Positions 42,816 through 52,138 of a DNA stretch of 64,000 nt are shown one piece after another. Under the pieces are notes generated by a model that was not told the DNA's origin, searched no databases, and saw only the letters and a list, made by a program, of their open reading frames with translations. The position numbers and the translations under genes were made by a program. Positions within the stretch are counted from its first letter, which is position 1; each line of letters begins with the position of its first letter. This DNA is from Ruminococcus sp. NK3A76 (GTDB lineage Bacteria > Bacillota > Clostridia > Oscillospirales > Ruminococcaceae). Location: NCBI RefSeq assembly GCF_000686125.1, contig NZ_JMMA01000002.1:2170001-2234000 (forward strand). Reading direction: 5' to 3'.

Positions 42816-43014
42816 AACAAAGAAAAAGGCAATGTACATAAACCTTGCAGCACAGTGTGTGCTATATATATCAGTTGCAATATTTGCTGTAACTTATTTA
42901 ACGGATAAAGAGCTGCCTGAATTACTGCTAATGATACTTATGGTGCTTGATCTGCTGACGCTGCCGGCGTTTATGTACGCATATCTGAAAACTATAGAGA
43001 AAGACAAAGAATAG
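42808..43014 (+). CDS. Small two-helix membrane protein
   Basis: 68 residues from ATG 42808, overlapping the previous stop, with TGGAGG upstream. Two hydrophobic helices (NLAAQCVLYISVAIFAVTYL; LLMILMVLDLLTLPAFMYAY) and charged ends. Ends in TAG. Probably an accessory subunit of the ABC transporter. Confidence 0.65.
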   Translation: MNKTKKKAMYINLAAQCVLYISVAIFAVTYLTDKELPELLLMILMVLDLLTLPAFMYAYLKTIEKDKE

Positions 43015-43037
43015 AGACACAACAAACGGAGGTTTAT

Positions 43038-44204
43038 ATGAAAAGCAAAGCTATTATATCAGTCATTGCTATAGTGACAGCACTTTTCTGTGCATCATGC
43101 GGCAAGAAGGGAGCTGAGTCGTCTTCAAAGGGAGATTCATCAGCAGCAGAAACTACTGCTGAAAGCATCGTGACCGATGCGGAAGAAAGCAGCGACTCCG
43201 CCCCTGAGGGATCGTCCGAGCCTGCTGCCGAGGAGCCTTCGGAGACTGACAAGCAGCAAACACCTGAGTCCGTCTCAGAAAACTCTGCCAATACAGATAA
43301 AAAGAAATACGGCAGGACTGTTGACATCAATGATTACATCAGCACCAAGGAGATAGACCCGCCTTTATGGAAAGTCACCGACCCCATAAGCGGAAACTCG
43401 ATATACCTTTTAGGAACGCTGCATTTTCTTCCCTCTGGTGTATCCGAATATCCCTCAGACCTGATAGACATTTACAACAGCTGTGATTCAATTGCAGTTG
43501 AGTATGACATCACGGCTATGCAAAGTGATCTCGGCGCTCAGTTAGCATATGCAAAAGGCATGATATATTCAGACGGAACCAATATCAAAGATCACATCTC
43601 GGAGGAGTCTTACAACAAGGCAAAGGATTACCTGACAAGCATCGGCGCATACAGCAAGATGCTCGACCTTTACACAGCAGGCTACTGGATAAACCAGCTG
43701 ACCAATGTTGAGATCCAAAGGCTTGAAAACATTGATCTTACAGGCACGGATATGTATTTTATAACCAAGGCAAAGGAGAACGGCAAGGAAATCATAAACA
43801 TCGAGGAGCTGTCAATGCAGACAGATGCGCTCAATGCTTATTCAGACGATTATGCTGATTACACGATAAGTGAAATGGTCGACAGTATCGACGACATCGA
43901 CGGCTTTGCAAAAGCCTACGGCGATATGTTTGATATGTGGGCAATGGGCAGCGATGATGTTCTCACAGCGACGGAAACTGATGCAGAGGTCATCGAGTTT
44001 CCGCTAGATCTTTATGACGACTATGAAGCCTATACAAAGACAGTATTCTATGACCGCAATCAGTACATGGCCGGCAAGGCATCAGAGTATATCAAAGAAG
44101 GTAAGAACTGTCTGTTCATGGTAGGCTCTGCACATTACTCGGGAGAGTACGGCGTTGATGATCTTCTTGCACAAATGGGGTACAGTGTTGAGAAGATAAG
44201 CTGA
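43038..44204 (+). CDS. TraB/GumN-family lipoprotein
   Basis: 388 residues. MKSKAIISVIAIVTALFCAS CGKK is a lipoprotein signal. A low-complexity Ser/Glu linker (about 25-95) is followed by a TraB/GumN domain: WKVTDPISGNSIYLLGTLHF, LPSGVSEYP, SIAVEYDI and the C-terminal LFMVGSAHYSGEYGVDDLLA. Conserved GTxH and G-x-x-H motifs suggest a metal-dependent, possibly protease-like activity (Tiki/TraB fold). It is exposed outside the membrane. It lies 23 bases after the ABC operon genes, probably in the same transcript. Confidence 0.85.
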   Translation: MKSKAIISVIAIVTALFCASCGKKGAESSSKGDSSAAETTAESIVTDAEESSDSAPEGSSEPAAEEPSETDKQQTPESVSENSANTDKKKYGRTVDINDYISTKEIDPPLWKVTDPISGNSIYLLGTLHFLPSGVSEYPSDLIDIYNSCDSIAVEYDITAMQSDLGAQLAYAKGMIYSDGTNIKDHISEESYNKAKDYLTSIGAYSKMLDLYTAGYWINQLTNVEIQRLENIDLTGTDMYFITKAKENGKEIINIEELSMQTDALNAYSDDYADYTISEMVDSIDDIDGFAKAYGDMFDMWAMGSDDVLTATETDAEVIEFPLDLYDDYEAYTKTVFYDRNQYMAGKASEYIKEGKNCLFMVGSAHYSGEYGVDDLLAQMGYSVEKIS

Positions 44205-44356
44205 CATTCTGTTACCGTAAAAGCTGTTGCTCAAAGCGTGAATATGCAGATGACAATATCTATGATACAGACCCGGACGAACATGACCCTGACTGAGATA
44301 TCGGGCGCTGACAAGGTACCTTTAAAACCAACTGATACGAGCTATGGAGGAGCATT

Positions 44357-44461
44357 ATGAACTATCCCTACAAAACCGGCGGCGGTATTATCCCTGAAGG
44401 AGATATAAACGGGCCGGAAAAGGCAGATATTCATAAATATGACCCGGTGTATGATGATTAG
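44357..44461 (+). CDS. 34-residue hypothetical peptide
   Basis: TATGGAGGAGC precedes ATG 44357. The product MNYPYKTGGGIIPEGDINGP continues EKADIHKYDPVYDD to TAG. Composition is acidic and Gly/Pro-rich, without a signal peptide. The 150 bases before it hold a start-less frame (ending ...NIYDTDPDEHDPD), so this may be the remains of a larger gene. No family recognised. Confidence 0.35.
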   Translation: MNYPYKTGGGIIPEGDINGPEKADIHKYDPVYDD

Positions 44462-44505
44462 CAAGACTTCAGGCAACACAGAAAATACCATATTTTAATA
44501 TAGAA

Positions 44506-44540
44506 AAAGGAGCTGCGTTAGAGGAGCTCCTTTGCTTTTT
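44506..44540 (+). terminator. Terminator after the TraB region
   Basis: AAAGGAGCT ... AGCTCCTTT then GCTTTTT. Confidence 0.8.
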
Positions 44541-44610
44541 CGGGTCATAGACCCAAGTGTTCAGTTTTTGTTTGTGGGTTTTAAAACAGCACTGTCACGA
44601 AACAAGATTA

Positions 44611-44742
44611 TTAAATGTTATTGAGGTTCATATCCTTGTTGTTGTTGTTAAGGCTCTTAACGCTCTCTCTTTCGCCGATGTTTTCTTCGAGCTTGTCAAG
44701 TTCGTTCTTTTTGGGTACAAATTTTTTTATGTTTTTTCTATC
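44611..44742 (-). pseudogene. Start-less coding remnant
   Basis: A minus-strand frame of 43 codons (KKFVPKKNELDKLEENIGER, then ESVKSLNNNNKDMNLNNI) is protein-like but follows a stop and has no start codon or ribosome site. Possibly the tail of a lost gene. The rest of 44462-44800 shows nothing else apart from the terminator. Confidence 0.2.
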
Positions 44743-44801
44743 TCATCTCACAAATGCCGCAGATATAAAAAAATCACGCCTGCATTTATGCAGTTTCACT
44801 A

Positions 44802-44830
44802 TTGAACGGATATGAAAAACGTGATATAAT
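44802..44830 (+). promoter_or_regulatory. scrR promoter
   Basis: TTGAAC, 17 bases, TATAAT. A GTGATAT / ATATCAC inverted repeat spans the -10 and start site (44821-44848). Its right half contains CGATATCA, shared with the operator before scrA. Confidence 0.75.
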
Positions 44831-44867
44831 ATATGCAAACGATATCACATCGCAAGGAGGTGCGTTT

Positions 44868-45869
44868 ATGAATATTTCCGAATTTGCAAAAGAAGCCGGC
44901 GTATCAGTTTCAGCAGTCAGCAGATTTTTCAATGACGGATATCTGAGCGATGACAAGCGTGAAAAGATACAGGCCGCCCTTGACAGAACAGGCTATATGC
45001 CAAGCTACAATGCAAGGACAGTGCGCACCAAGGTGACAAAGCTCGTGGGAGTTATACTGCCGAAGCTGTCAAGCGAGAGCATATCCCGTGTCACTGAGGG
45101 CATTAGCGAGGTGCTGGGCAAGGAGGGCTTTGAGCTGCTGCTCATCAACACAGCCAACGACTACAACCGTGAGATAAGCTCTCTCGAACTGCTGCGGCAG
45201 AACCGTGTTGACGGGGTGATACTGCTTGCAAGCGTATTCACGGAGCTCCACCGCTCGGTGCTTTCAAAGATGCGAATTCCCGTCGTGATAGTCGGCCAGC
45301 AGCTCAAGGGCTTCAACTGCGTCTGTCACAACGACATGGGCGCCGCCTATGCCATGACAAAGCTGATGCTCGACAAGGGAGCTGTGCGCCCTGCATTCAT
45401 CGGCGCAAACCCGGACGACAAGGCCGCCGGGAACGACAGGCGTGCAGGTTTTGAAAAAGCGCTTCTTGACCACGGCATCACGCCCGACAAGAGCCTTATG
45501 GAGATTGCCAAATTCAACATGGATTCCGGCTACGAGAAAGCAAGGCTGCTCTTTTCACACCGCAGCAGACCCGACTGCATATTCTGTGCGACCGACAACA
45601 TAGCCGCCGGTGTAATGCTCTACTGCCACGAGAACGGCATCAGGATACCTGAGGACGTTATGATAGGCGGCATAGGCGATTCAAGAATGGGCAAGGTGCT
45701 GCTGACACCATTAAGCTCGGTGCATCTGCACTACAAGACAGCCGGTATGTGGGGCGCAAAGATGCTGCTCGCAGAGCTTAAGGAGCCCGGCAGTGTACAC
45801 CGCATACTCCAGCTCGAATACGACATCATCGAGCGTGAATCCACAAACCGCAAATGTGAAACTGTGTGA
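44868..45869 (+). CDS. scrR: LacI-family regulator of the sucrose operon
   Basis: 333 residues from ATG 44868 (AAGGAGGTG upstream). The N-terminal LacI HTH is MNISEFAKEAGVSVSAVSRF, with the hinge ALDRTGYMPSYNARTVRTK. The sugar-binding domain has TKLVGVILPKLSSESISRV and PDCIFCATDNIAAGVM. It lies directly before the sucrose PTS genes on the same strand, and the CGATATCA core occurs in both its own promoter and the scrA promoter, so autoregulation and control of scrABK-ptsHI are likely. Confidence 0.92.
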   Translation: MNISEFAKEAGVSVSAVSRFFNDGYLSDDKREKIQAALDRTGYMPSYNARTVRTKVTKLVGVILPKLSSESISRVTEGISEVLGKEGFELLLINTANDYNREISSLELLRQNRVDGVILLASVFTELHRSVLSKMRIPVVIVGQQLKGFNCVCHNDMGAAYAMTKLMLDKGAVRPAFIGANPDDKAAGNDRRAGFEKALLDHGITPDKSLMEIAKFNMDSGYEKARLLFSHRSRPDCIFCATDNIAAGVMLYCHENGIRIPEDVMIGGIGDSRMGKVLLTPLSSVHLHYKTAGMWGAKMLLAELKEPGSVHRILQLEYDIIERESTNRKCETV

Positions 45870-45933
45870 AACTTACGGAATATCTCGTTATAATTCTTGC
45901 TATCCGTCAATAGACTTTCATTCTGACCCGTGA

Positions 45934-45971
45934 TATAATATATACAACAAATGAAACCGATATCATTTCAT
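45934..45971 (+). promoter_or_regulatory. scrA promoter and palindromic operator
   Basis: TATAAT at 45934-45939 with a weak -35 (TAGACT, 45911). A 21-base palindrome at 45951-45971 (ATGAAA ... TTTCAT around CGATATCA) lies over the start site, a typical LacI-family operator placed to block initiation. Confidence 0.78.
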
Positions 45972-46016
45972 ATGTGAAACAACATGAATGTCAGGATCAT
46001 CTAAGGAGGGGTCAGT

Positions 46017-47903
46017 ATGGATTACAACAAGTGTGCATCCGAGATACTGGGTGCCATAGGCGGCAAGGATAACCTCGCAAGTGCCGCCCATTGCGCCACA
46101 AGACTAAGGCTGGTAATAGCCGACAATTCAAAGGTAAAGAAATCCGTGCTCGAAAGCACAGACGGTGTCAAGGGCGTGTTTGAGGCTGCCGGGCAGCTTC
46201 AGATAATCATCGGCACAGGCACGGTGAACAAGGTCTATGATGAATTTATAGCGCTTGCAGGTATAGAGGCTGCAAGCAAGGACGATGTGAAAAAGGCCGC
46301 AGCGGCAAGATCACCCTGGTACAAGAGGGCTATCAAGTCACTCGGCGATATATTCGTTCCTATCATCCCTGCTATCGTGGCAACGGGTCTTCTGTGCGGC
46401 CTGCTCGGCTGTCTTTCAAAGGCCTTCCCCGACATAGCCGACACGCAGATTTACGCTCTGCTCGATATCTTCTCAAACGCAGCACTCACATTCCTGCCGA
46501 TACTTATTGCAGTAAGTGCGGCAAAGATATTCGGTGCCAACACCTATCTCGGCGCCGTTATCGGTATGATAATGATACACCCGAACCTGATAAATGCATG
46601 GAGCGTCGGCGACGGCTCAGACCTGCCCACCCTCTGGTCGTGGTTCGGTCTGTGGGAGATACACGCTACCGGCTATCAGGGTCACGTTATCCCTGTAGTT
46701 ATCGCAGTATTGCTGCTCTCGGTCATTGAGAAATGGCTGCACAAGAAAGTTCCTGAGATGTTCGACCTTTTCGTGACACCTCTTGTATCAGTTTTAGTCA
46801 CAGGCTTCCTTACCATGACAGTTATAGGCCCTGTATTCTCGCAGATAGAGAGCTGGGTGCTCTCAGGCGCACAGTGGCTCATATCTATCCCCTTCGGCAT
46901 AGGCTCGTTCATCATGGGTGCGGCATATGCACCGACTGTAGTTGCAGGCGTTCACCATATGTACAACGCTATCGAGCTCTCGATGCTCGCTGACAACGGC
47001 AAGAACATCTGGATGCCTATCGCAACAGCTGCAAACGTGGCACAGGGCGCAGCTGCCCTCGCAGTTGCTCTTAAGACACGCAACAAGAAGATAAAGTCAA
47101 AGGCTCTGCCTGCATCTCTCTCAGCGTTCATGGGCATTACCGAGCCTGCAATATTCGGTGTAAACGTAAGATTTGTAAAGCCCCTTATCGCCGGCATGAT
47201 AGGCGGTGCCTGCGGTGCTGCTGTAGCTTCGATGACAAACGTTTATGCTACAGCAAACGGCGTAACAGGTATATTTGGCTTCCTTATCACTACCGACAGC
47301 TTTGTAGGCTATCTGCTCACATTCGCAGTTGCAGCAGGTGTGGCATTCGCTCTTTCGTGGTTCATGCACAAAGACCCTGCCGATGAGGAGCAGGCTGCTC
47401 CTGAGACAACTCAGGAAGACATTACTCCTGCACCGGCAGCAGAGTATGATGACAGCTCAGTTTATTCTCCCCTTAAGGGTCAGGCAGTTCTGCTTGCAGA
47501 TGTACCCGACGAGACTTTCGCAGCCGAGGTGCTCGGCAAGGGCGCAGCAGTTGAGCCCTCAGAGGGCAGAGTGATAGCCCCTGCTGACGGCGAGGTAAGC
47601 ACACTGTTTGATACTCACCATGCGATAGGTCTTACACTTGACAACGGCATGGAGCTTCTGATACACGTCGGCATAAACACAGTCGAATTAAACGGCGAGG
47701 GCTACACCGCTCACGTTTCCGAGGGCGACAGAGTGACAAGGGGGCAAACTCTTATAACCTTTGACACAGAGCTTATCAGAAACAAGGGCTACAAGCTCAT
47801 AACACCTGTAATAGTCACCAACGCTGACGATTATTCCGAGGTGAAAATGGCTGACATTAAGAATACAGGATTCCTTGATGAGCTTATAAAGACTGCTAAG
47901 TAA
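46017..47903 (+). CDS. scrA: Sucrose-specific PTS enzyme IIBCA
   Basis: 628 residues in B-C-A order. EIIB: phospho-Cys 26 in HCATRLRL. EIIC: about ten helices (IKSLGDIFVPIIPAIVATGL; PTVVAGVHHMYNAIELSML; MGITEPAIFGVNVRF). EIIA of the glucose type at about 485-628 (SPLKGQAVLLADVPDETFAA; GMELLIHVGINTVEL with the phospho-His). It takes up sucrose as sucrose 6-phosphate. AAGGAGGG precedes the ATG. Having its own EIIA, it needs only HPr and EI, which are encoded further along the same operon. Confidence 0.95.
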   Translation: MDYNKCASEILGAIGGKDNLASAAHCATRLRLVIADNSKVKKSVLESTDGVKGVFEAAGQLQIIIGTGTVNKVYDEFIALAGIEAASKDDVKKAAAARSPWYKRAIKSLGDIFVPIIPAIVATGLLCGLLGCLSKAFPDIADTQIYALLDIFSNAALTFLPILIAVSAAKIFGANTYLGAVIGMIMIHPNLINAWSVGDGSDLPTLWSWFGLWEIHATGYQGHVIPVVIAVLLLSVIEKWLHKKVPEMFDLFVTPLVSVLVTGFLTMTVIGPVFSQIESWVLSGAQWLISIPFGIGSFIMGAAYAPTVVAGVHHMYNAIELSMLADNGKNIWMPIATAANVAQGAAALAVALKTRNKKIKSKALPASLSAFMGITEPAIFGVNVRFVKPLIAGMIGGACGAAVASMTNVYATANGVTGIFGFLITTDSFVGYLLTFAVAAGVAFALSWFMHKDPADEEQAAPETTQEDITPAPAAEYDDSSVYSPLKGQAVLLADVPDETFAAEVLGKGAAVEPSEGRVIAPADGEVSTLFDTHHAIGLTLDNGMELLIHVGINTVELNGEGYTAHVSEGDRVTRGQTLITFDTELIRNKGYKLITPVIVTNADDYSEVKMADIKNTGFLDELIKTAK

Positions 47904-47928
47904 CAGCAAGTGAAGGGGTGTGTGCAAA

Positions 47929-49162
47929 ATGGTAAACAGCTTCCGGCAGAGATTACACCTTGAACCGCCGACTGGCTGGCTCAATGACCCGAACGGTCTG
48001 TGCTTTTTCAAAGGCGAATACCACGTTTATTTCCAATACGCCCCTGACAGTGCCGAGGGCAGGGGCAACAAATGCTGGGGACATTTTTGCAGCCCCGACC
48101 TTATAAAATGGCGCTTCACAGGCACAGTGCTTTTCCCAGACACGCCAGATGACAAGGACGGCGTATACTCCGGCTGCGGCTTTGTTAAGGGCGACAAGCT
48201 GTATCTCTTTTACACTGGCAACGTAAAGGAGGAGGGCGAGCATGATTACATCACCTCTGGCAGAGGGGCAAACGTCATTCTCGTGACTACCGAGGACGGT
48301 GTGACGATGAGTGAGAAAAAGGTGCTTCTGAGAAACGCCGACTACCCCGACTACTGCTCATGCCATGTGCGTGACCCGAAGGTCTGGGAGGAGGACGGGC
48401 GCTACTTTATGGTGCTCGGTGCAAGGACGCTCGATGACAAGGGCTGTGTGCTATTTACGCTTCGGCGAAAGGGAATATCTTAGCATATCTCCGCAGGGCG
48501 TGCCGCATGAGAAATACAGCTTTCAGAATGTTTACAGCTCAGGGTATCTTGCATTGCAGACAGGCAAATACACCGAGTGGGACTGCGGCTTTGATTTTTA
48601 CGCACCGCAGACATTTGAAGCCCCGGACGGCAGACGGCTGCTCATAGGCTGGGAGGGCATCGGCGATATCCCCTACACAAATGCCACAACAGCGCTCGGC
48701 TGGCAGCACTGTCTGACACTCCCCCGTGAGCTGACAGAGCATGACGGCGTGATATTTCAACAGCCGGCAAGAGAGCTTAAAAGCCTTCGCTATGACGAAA
48801 AACCTATAGAATATGAAAACACAGTGCAGCTGCCTTTCGAGCTTGAAGGGCGCTGCGAGGACAGCTTTATGATACAGCTTGGCGACATACTGACGCTTGA
48901 ATACAACGGCGATGACTTTGCCATGCGCTTTACAGACCTTAAAGCCTCCGGCGGCAGAGACTGCCGGTATGCAAAGATAAAGGGCTGCAAGGACATTAGA
49001 GTGATAGCAGACACATCATCAGTGGAAGTGTATCTTGCAAATGGCAAGAAGGTGCTATCATCGAGAATGTACCCTGCCGGCAGTGAGATAAAGCTGCTCA
49101 CAAAGGGCGTTACGGGAACGCTTTACAGACTTAACGGAACAGAGGTGAGTTACGATGGGTAA
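47929..49162 (+). pseudogene. scrB: Sucrose-6-phosphate hydrolase (GH32), internally deleted and frameshifted
   Basis: The first frame from ATG 47929 has the GH32 nucleophile motif GWLNDPNG and the RDPKVW motif. Near 48460 the frame changes. The other frame continues FGEREYLSISPQGVPHEKYS and runs normally to TAA 49162. Between DDKGCVLF and EYLSISPQG an intact GH32 enzyme has about 30-40 more residues, including the W-E-C-P-D segment with the acid/base glutamate; here they are missing. So about 100 bases are lost and the frame is shifted. The product would be inactive unless this is an assembly error. Confidence 0.88.
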
Positions 49163-50132
49163 TATACTTGCGGCGATAGGCGAAGCGCTTATCGACTTTA
49201 TCCCCGACAGGAGCGGCTGCTCGTTTGACGAGGTGGGGGCTTTCGCACCAAAGGTCGGCGGTGCGCCGGCAAATGTATGCGCTGCTTACTCCAGGCTCGG
49301 CGGCAGGTCAAGGCTGCTCACGCAGCTCGGCGACGACCCGTTCGGCCACAGGATAATCCACAGATTAGAGGACGTAGGTGTAGGAACAGAATGCATTACG
49401 CTTACCGACAAGGCAAACACAGCGCTTGCATTCGTATCACTGGCAGAGAACGGCGACAGGACTTTTTCTTTCTACCGCAAGCCGTCTGCCGATATGCTGT
49501 ACAGTGCCGAATGTGTTAAGGAAGAATACTTTGATGATGTATTCTGTCTGCACTTTTGCAGCGTGTCGATAGGCGATTTCCCGATGAAGCAGGCACACAG
49601 CAAAGCTATAGAGCTTGCAAGGGCAAGAGGCTGTATCATCAGCTTTGACCCGAATCTTCGCTTCAACCTGTGGGACAGCAAGGAGGCGCTCAGAGCCGCC
49701 GTACACGAGTTTATCCCACAAAGTGACATAGTCAAGCTCTCGGAGGACGAGCTTGGATTCATAACAGGCTGCTCCTCCCCCGAGGAGGGCGCACGGTGGC
49801 TGTTTGAGCGTGGTGTCAGAATGATGCTCTACACCTTAGGCAGCAAGGGCGCATATGCTTTTACTCAAAGCACTATGGCATTCTCTCCGGCGTACAAAGT
49901 ACGGGCATCAGACACAACAGGAGCAGGTGACGGCTTTACAGGGGCATTTCTGTATAAGCTGCACGAGCTGGGCGCCAACGCAGACACGCTCTCAGAGCTT
50001 TCAGAGGAAACACTTGCCGGGTGTCTTGACTTTTCAAACAGGTTCTGCGCTGTGAGCGTAACTAAAAAAGGAGCTATCGCATCTTACCCTGACACGGACG
50101 AGATGCGGAACATAGATCTAAACCAAAACTGA
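49155..50132 (+). CDS. scrK: Fructokinase (PfkB family)
   Basis: 325 residues. PfkB signatures: KVGGAPANVCAAYSRLGG near the N-terminus and the C-terminal ASDTTGAGDGFTGAFLYKL with the catalytic Asp. IISFDPNLRFNLW is typical of fructokinases. It phosphorylates the fructose released from sucrose 6-phosphate. The start overlaps the scrB end by eight bases and has GAGGTGAG upstream. Confidence 0.93.
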   Translation: MGNILAAIGEALIDFIPDRSGCSFDEVGAFAPKVGGAPANVCAAYSRLGGRSRLLTQLGDDPFGHRIIHRLEDVGVGTECITLTDKANTALAFVSLAENGDRTFSFYRKPSADMLYSAECVKEEYFDDVFCLHFCSVSIGDFPMKQAHSKAIELARARGCIISFDPNLRFNLWDSKEALRAAVHEFIPQSDIVKLSEDELGFITGCSSPEEGARWLFERGVRMMLYTLGSKGAYAFTQSTMAFSPAYKVRASDTTGAGDGFTGAFLYKLHELGANADTLSELSEETLAGCLDFSNRFCAVSVTKKGAIASYPDTDEMRNIDLNQN

Positions 50133-50147
50133 AAGGAAGAATGACTT

Positions 50148-50408
50148 ATGAAAACATTTGACTACACCGTAAAGGACGAGATCGGTATCCACGCAAGACC
50201 GGCAGGAAACCTCGTTAAGCTCATCAAGGGCTTTTCAAGCTCGGTGACTATCGAGAAGGAAGGCAAGCCGCCTATCAATGCATCAGCTCTTATGAAGCTC
50301 ATGGGACTGGGTGTAAAATGCGGCGACACTGTAAAATTTACAGTTGAGGGCGAAGACGAGGAAGCAGCAGCATCGGCACTGGAAGAATTCATGAAAGCTA
50401 ACCTCTGA
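50148..50408 (+). CDS. ptsH: HPr phosphocarrier protein
   Basis: 86 residues, the usual length. The phosphorylation site is His 15 in EIGIHARPAGNLVK. The region that normally carries regulatory Ser 46 reads INASALMKLMGLGVKCGD; by alignment position 46 is Ala and a Ser sits one residue earlier. Regulation by HPr kinase may therefore be absent or altered. AAAGGAAG precedes the ATG. Its place in the sucrose operon suggests that PTS function in this strain is tied to this pathway. Confidence 0.95.
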   Translation: MKTFDYTVKDEIGIHARPAGNLVKLIKGFSSSVTIEKEGKPPINASALMKLMGLGVKCGDTVKFTVEGEDEEAAASALEEFMKANL

Positions 50409-50443
50409 TCTCACAACAAAACAAGAAAGGCCGGGTGACGGAT

Positions 50444-52075
50444 ATGATCATATTTAAGGGCACGGGTGTTTACGGTGCTGTAGCTATAGGCAAGGCTTTA
50501 GTCTTCAAAAGGCAGGCCGCCGAGGTGCGCCGCAGCAGAGTCGAGGACACTGCCGCAGAGCTTGAACGCATCGAGGCTGCAAAGGCTCTTGCGGTCGAGC
50601 AGCTGACAGCGATATACGAAAAGGCTATCAAAGAGGTCGGCGAGACGAATGCCGAGATATTTGAGATACACATTATGATGCTCGATGATGATGACTACAA
50701 CGAGTCTATCCGCAGCATAATCGAAACTCAGCAGGTCAACGCCGAGTATGCGGTCGCCGTCACCTCGGATAATTTTGCTGATATGTTCTCATCTATGAGC
50801 GATGCCTATATGCAGGCCCGTGCAGCAGACGTAAAGGACATATCAAACCGTCTTATCGCCTGCCTGACAGACAGCACTGCATCGGCATCATCAGATGATG
50901 ACAAGATGATAGTATGCGCAGACGACCTTGCACCGAGCGAGACTGTGACGCTTGACAAGGACAAGGTGCTTGCATTCGTGACGGCATTCGGTTCAAGCAA
51001 CTCACACACGGCGATTCTTGCAAGGAACATGAACATTCCGGCAGTCATCAGCGCCGGAGAGGAGTTTCTGTCATCTGTCGAAGACGGTGTGATGATGATA
51101 GTTGACGGCCACACCGGCGAAGTATACATCGACCCCGACGAGGAGACACTAAAGCGCTTTGAAGCCAAGCAGGCAGAGGACGCCAAAAAGAGCCAGCTTC
51201 TCCAGCTGCTAAAGGGCAAGGAAAATGTCACGCTTGACGGCACAAAGGTAAAGATATTTGCAAACATCGGCGGTGTCAGTGGCATCGGCGCAGTGCTTGC
51301 AAACGATGCAGGCGGCATAGGGCTTTTCAGGAGCGAGTTTTTATACCTTGAAAGCGAGGACTACCCGACCGAGGAGCAGCAGTTTGCCGCATACAAAAAA
51401 GTGCTTGAAAGCATGGCCGGCAAAAAGGTGATCATACGCACGCTCGACATCGGCGCTGACAAGCAGATAGATTATTTCGCACTCGACAAGGAGGACAATC
51501 CCGCACTCGGATTCAGGGCGATAAGGATTTGTCTTACACGGCCGGAGATTTTCCGCACACAGCTGCGTGCTCTGTTCAGAGCTTCTGTTTACGGCGACCT
51601 TGGGATAATGTTTCCGATGATAACGAGCGTATCCGAGGTCGAGAAGTGCCTTGCCGCCTGCGATGAGGTCAGATCAGAGCTTAAGGCTGACGGCATACCC
51701 TTTAACGAGAACACCGAGATAGGCATTATGATAGAGACGCCGGCTGCGGCCGTGATAAGCGACAGGCTTGCACCGCTCGTGGACTTTTTCAGTGTCGGCA
51801 CAAACGACCTGACGCAGTACACACTTGCCTGCGACAGGCAGAATGCAAAGCTCGAAGCGTTTGTTGACACGCATCACGAGGCCGTGCTGCGGCTTATCGA
51901 GATGTCGGCCAAGAACGCCCACGCTAACGGCGCCTGGATAGGCATCTGCGGCGAGCTTGCAGCAGACACGACACTGACTGAGGCCTTCCTGCGAATGGGC
52001 ATAGACGTGCTTTCATTCTCGCCGCCGTTCGTACTGCCGCTGCGTGAGAAGGTGCGCAGTCTTGACTTAAGATAA
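50444..52075 (+). CDS. ptsI: PTS enzyme I
   Basis: 543 residues from ATG 50444 (MIIFKGTGVYGAVAIGKALV); a GTG nine bases earlier is an alternative. The phospho-His lies in SSNSHTAILARNMNIPAV (near 187), followed by the PEP-binding barrel (GIGLFRSEFLYLE, FGIMFPM-like MITSV, VGTNDLTQYTLACDR, CGELAAD). It transfers phosphate from PEP to HPr. The motif before the His is FGSSNSH rather than the common GGRTSH. Last gene of the sucrose operon, followed by a terminator. Confidence 0.95.
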   Translation: MIIFKGTGVYGAVAIGKALVFKRQAAEVRRSRVEDTAAELERIEAAKALAVEQLTAIYEKAIKEVGETNAEIFEIHIMMLDDDDYNESIRSIIETQQVNAEYAVAVTSDNFADMFSSMSDAYMQARAADVKDISNRLIACLTDSTASASSDDDKMIVCADDLAPSETVTLDKDKVLAFVTAFGSSNSHTAILARNMNIPAVISAGEEFLSSVEDGVMMIVDGHTGEVYIDPDEETLKRFEAKQAEDAKKSQLLQLLKGKENVTLDGTKVKIFANIGGVSGIGAVLANDAGGIGLFRSEFLYLESEDYPTEEQQFAAYKKVLESMAGKKVIIRTLDIGADKQIDYFALDKEDNPALGFRAIRICLTRPEIFRTQLRALFRASVYGDLGIMFPMITSVSEVEKCLAACDEVRSELKADGIPFNENTEIGIMIETPAAAVISDRLAPLVDFFSVGTNDLTQYTLACDRQNAKLEAFVDTHHEAVLRLIEMSAKNAHANGAWIGICGELAADTTLTEAFLRMGIDVLSFSPPFVLPLREKVRSLDLR

Positions 52076-52081
52076 AACAGC

Positions 52082-52122
52082 AAAAACCACCGCTTTCCAT
52101 TTGGGGGAAGCGGTGGCTTTTT
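52082..52122. terminator. Terminator between ptsI and the surface-protein gene
   Basis: ACCACCGCTTTCC ... GGAAGCGGTGG with A run before and TTTTTAG after. It can serve both convergent genes. Confidence 0.9.
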
Positions 52123-52138
52123 AGTTATTCAGTTGTGA

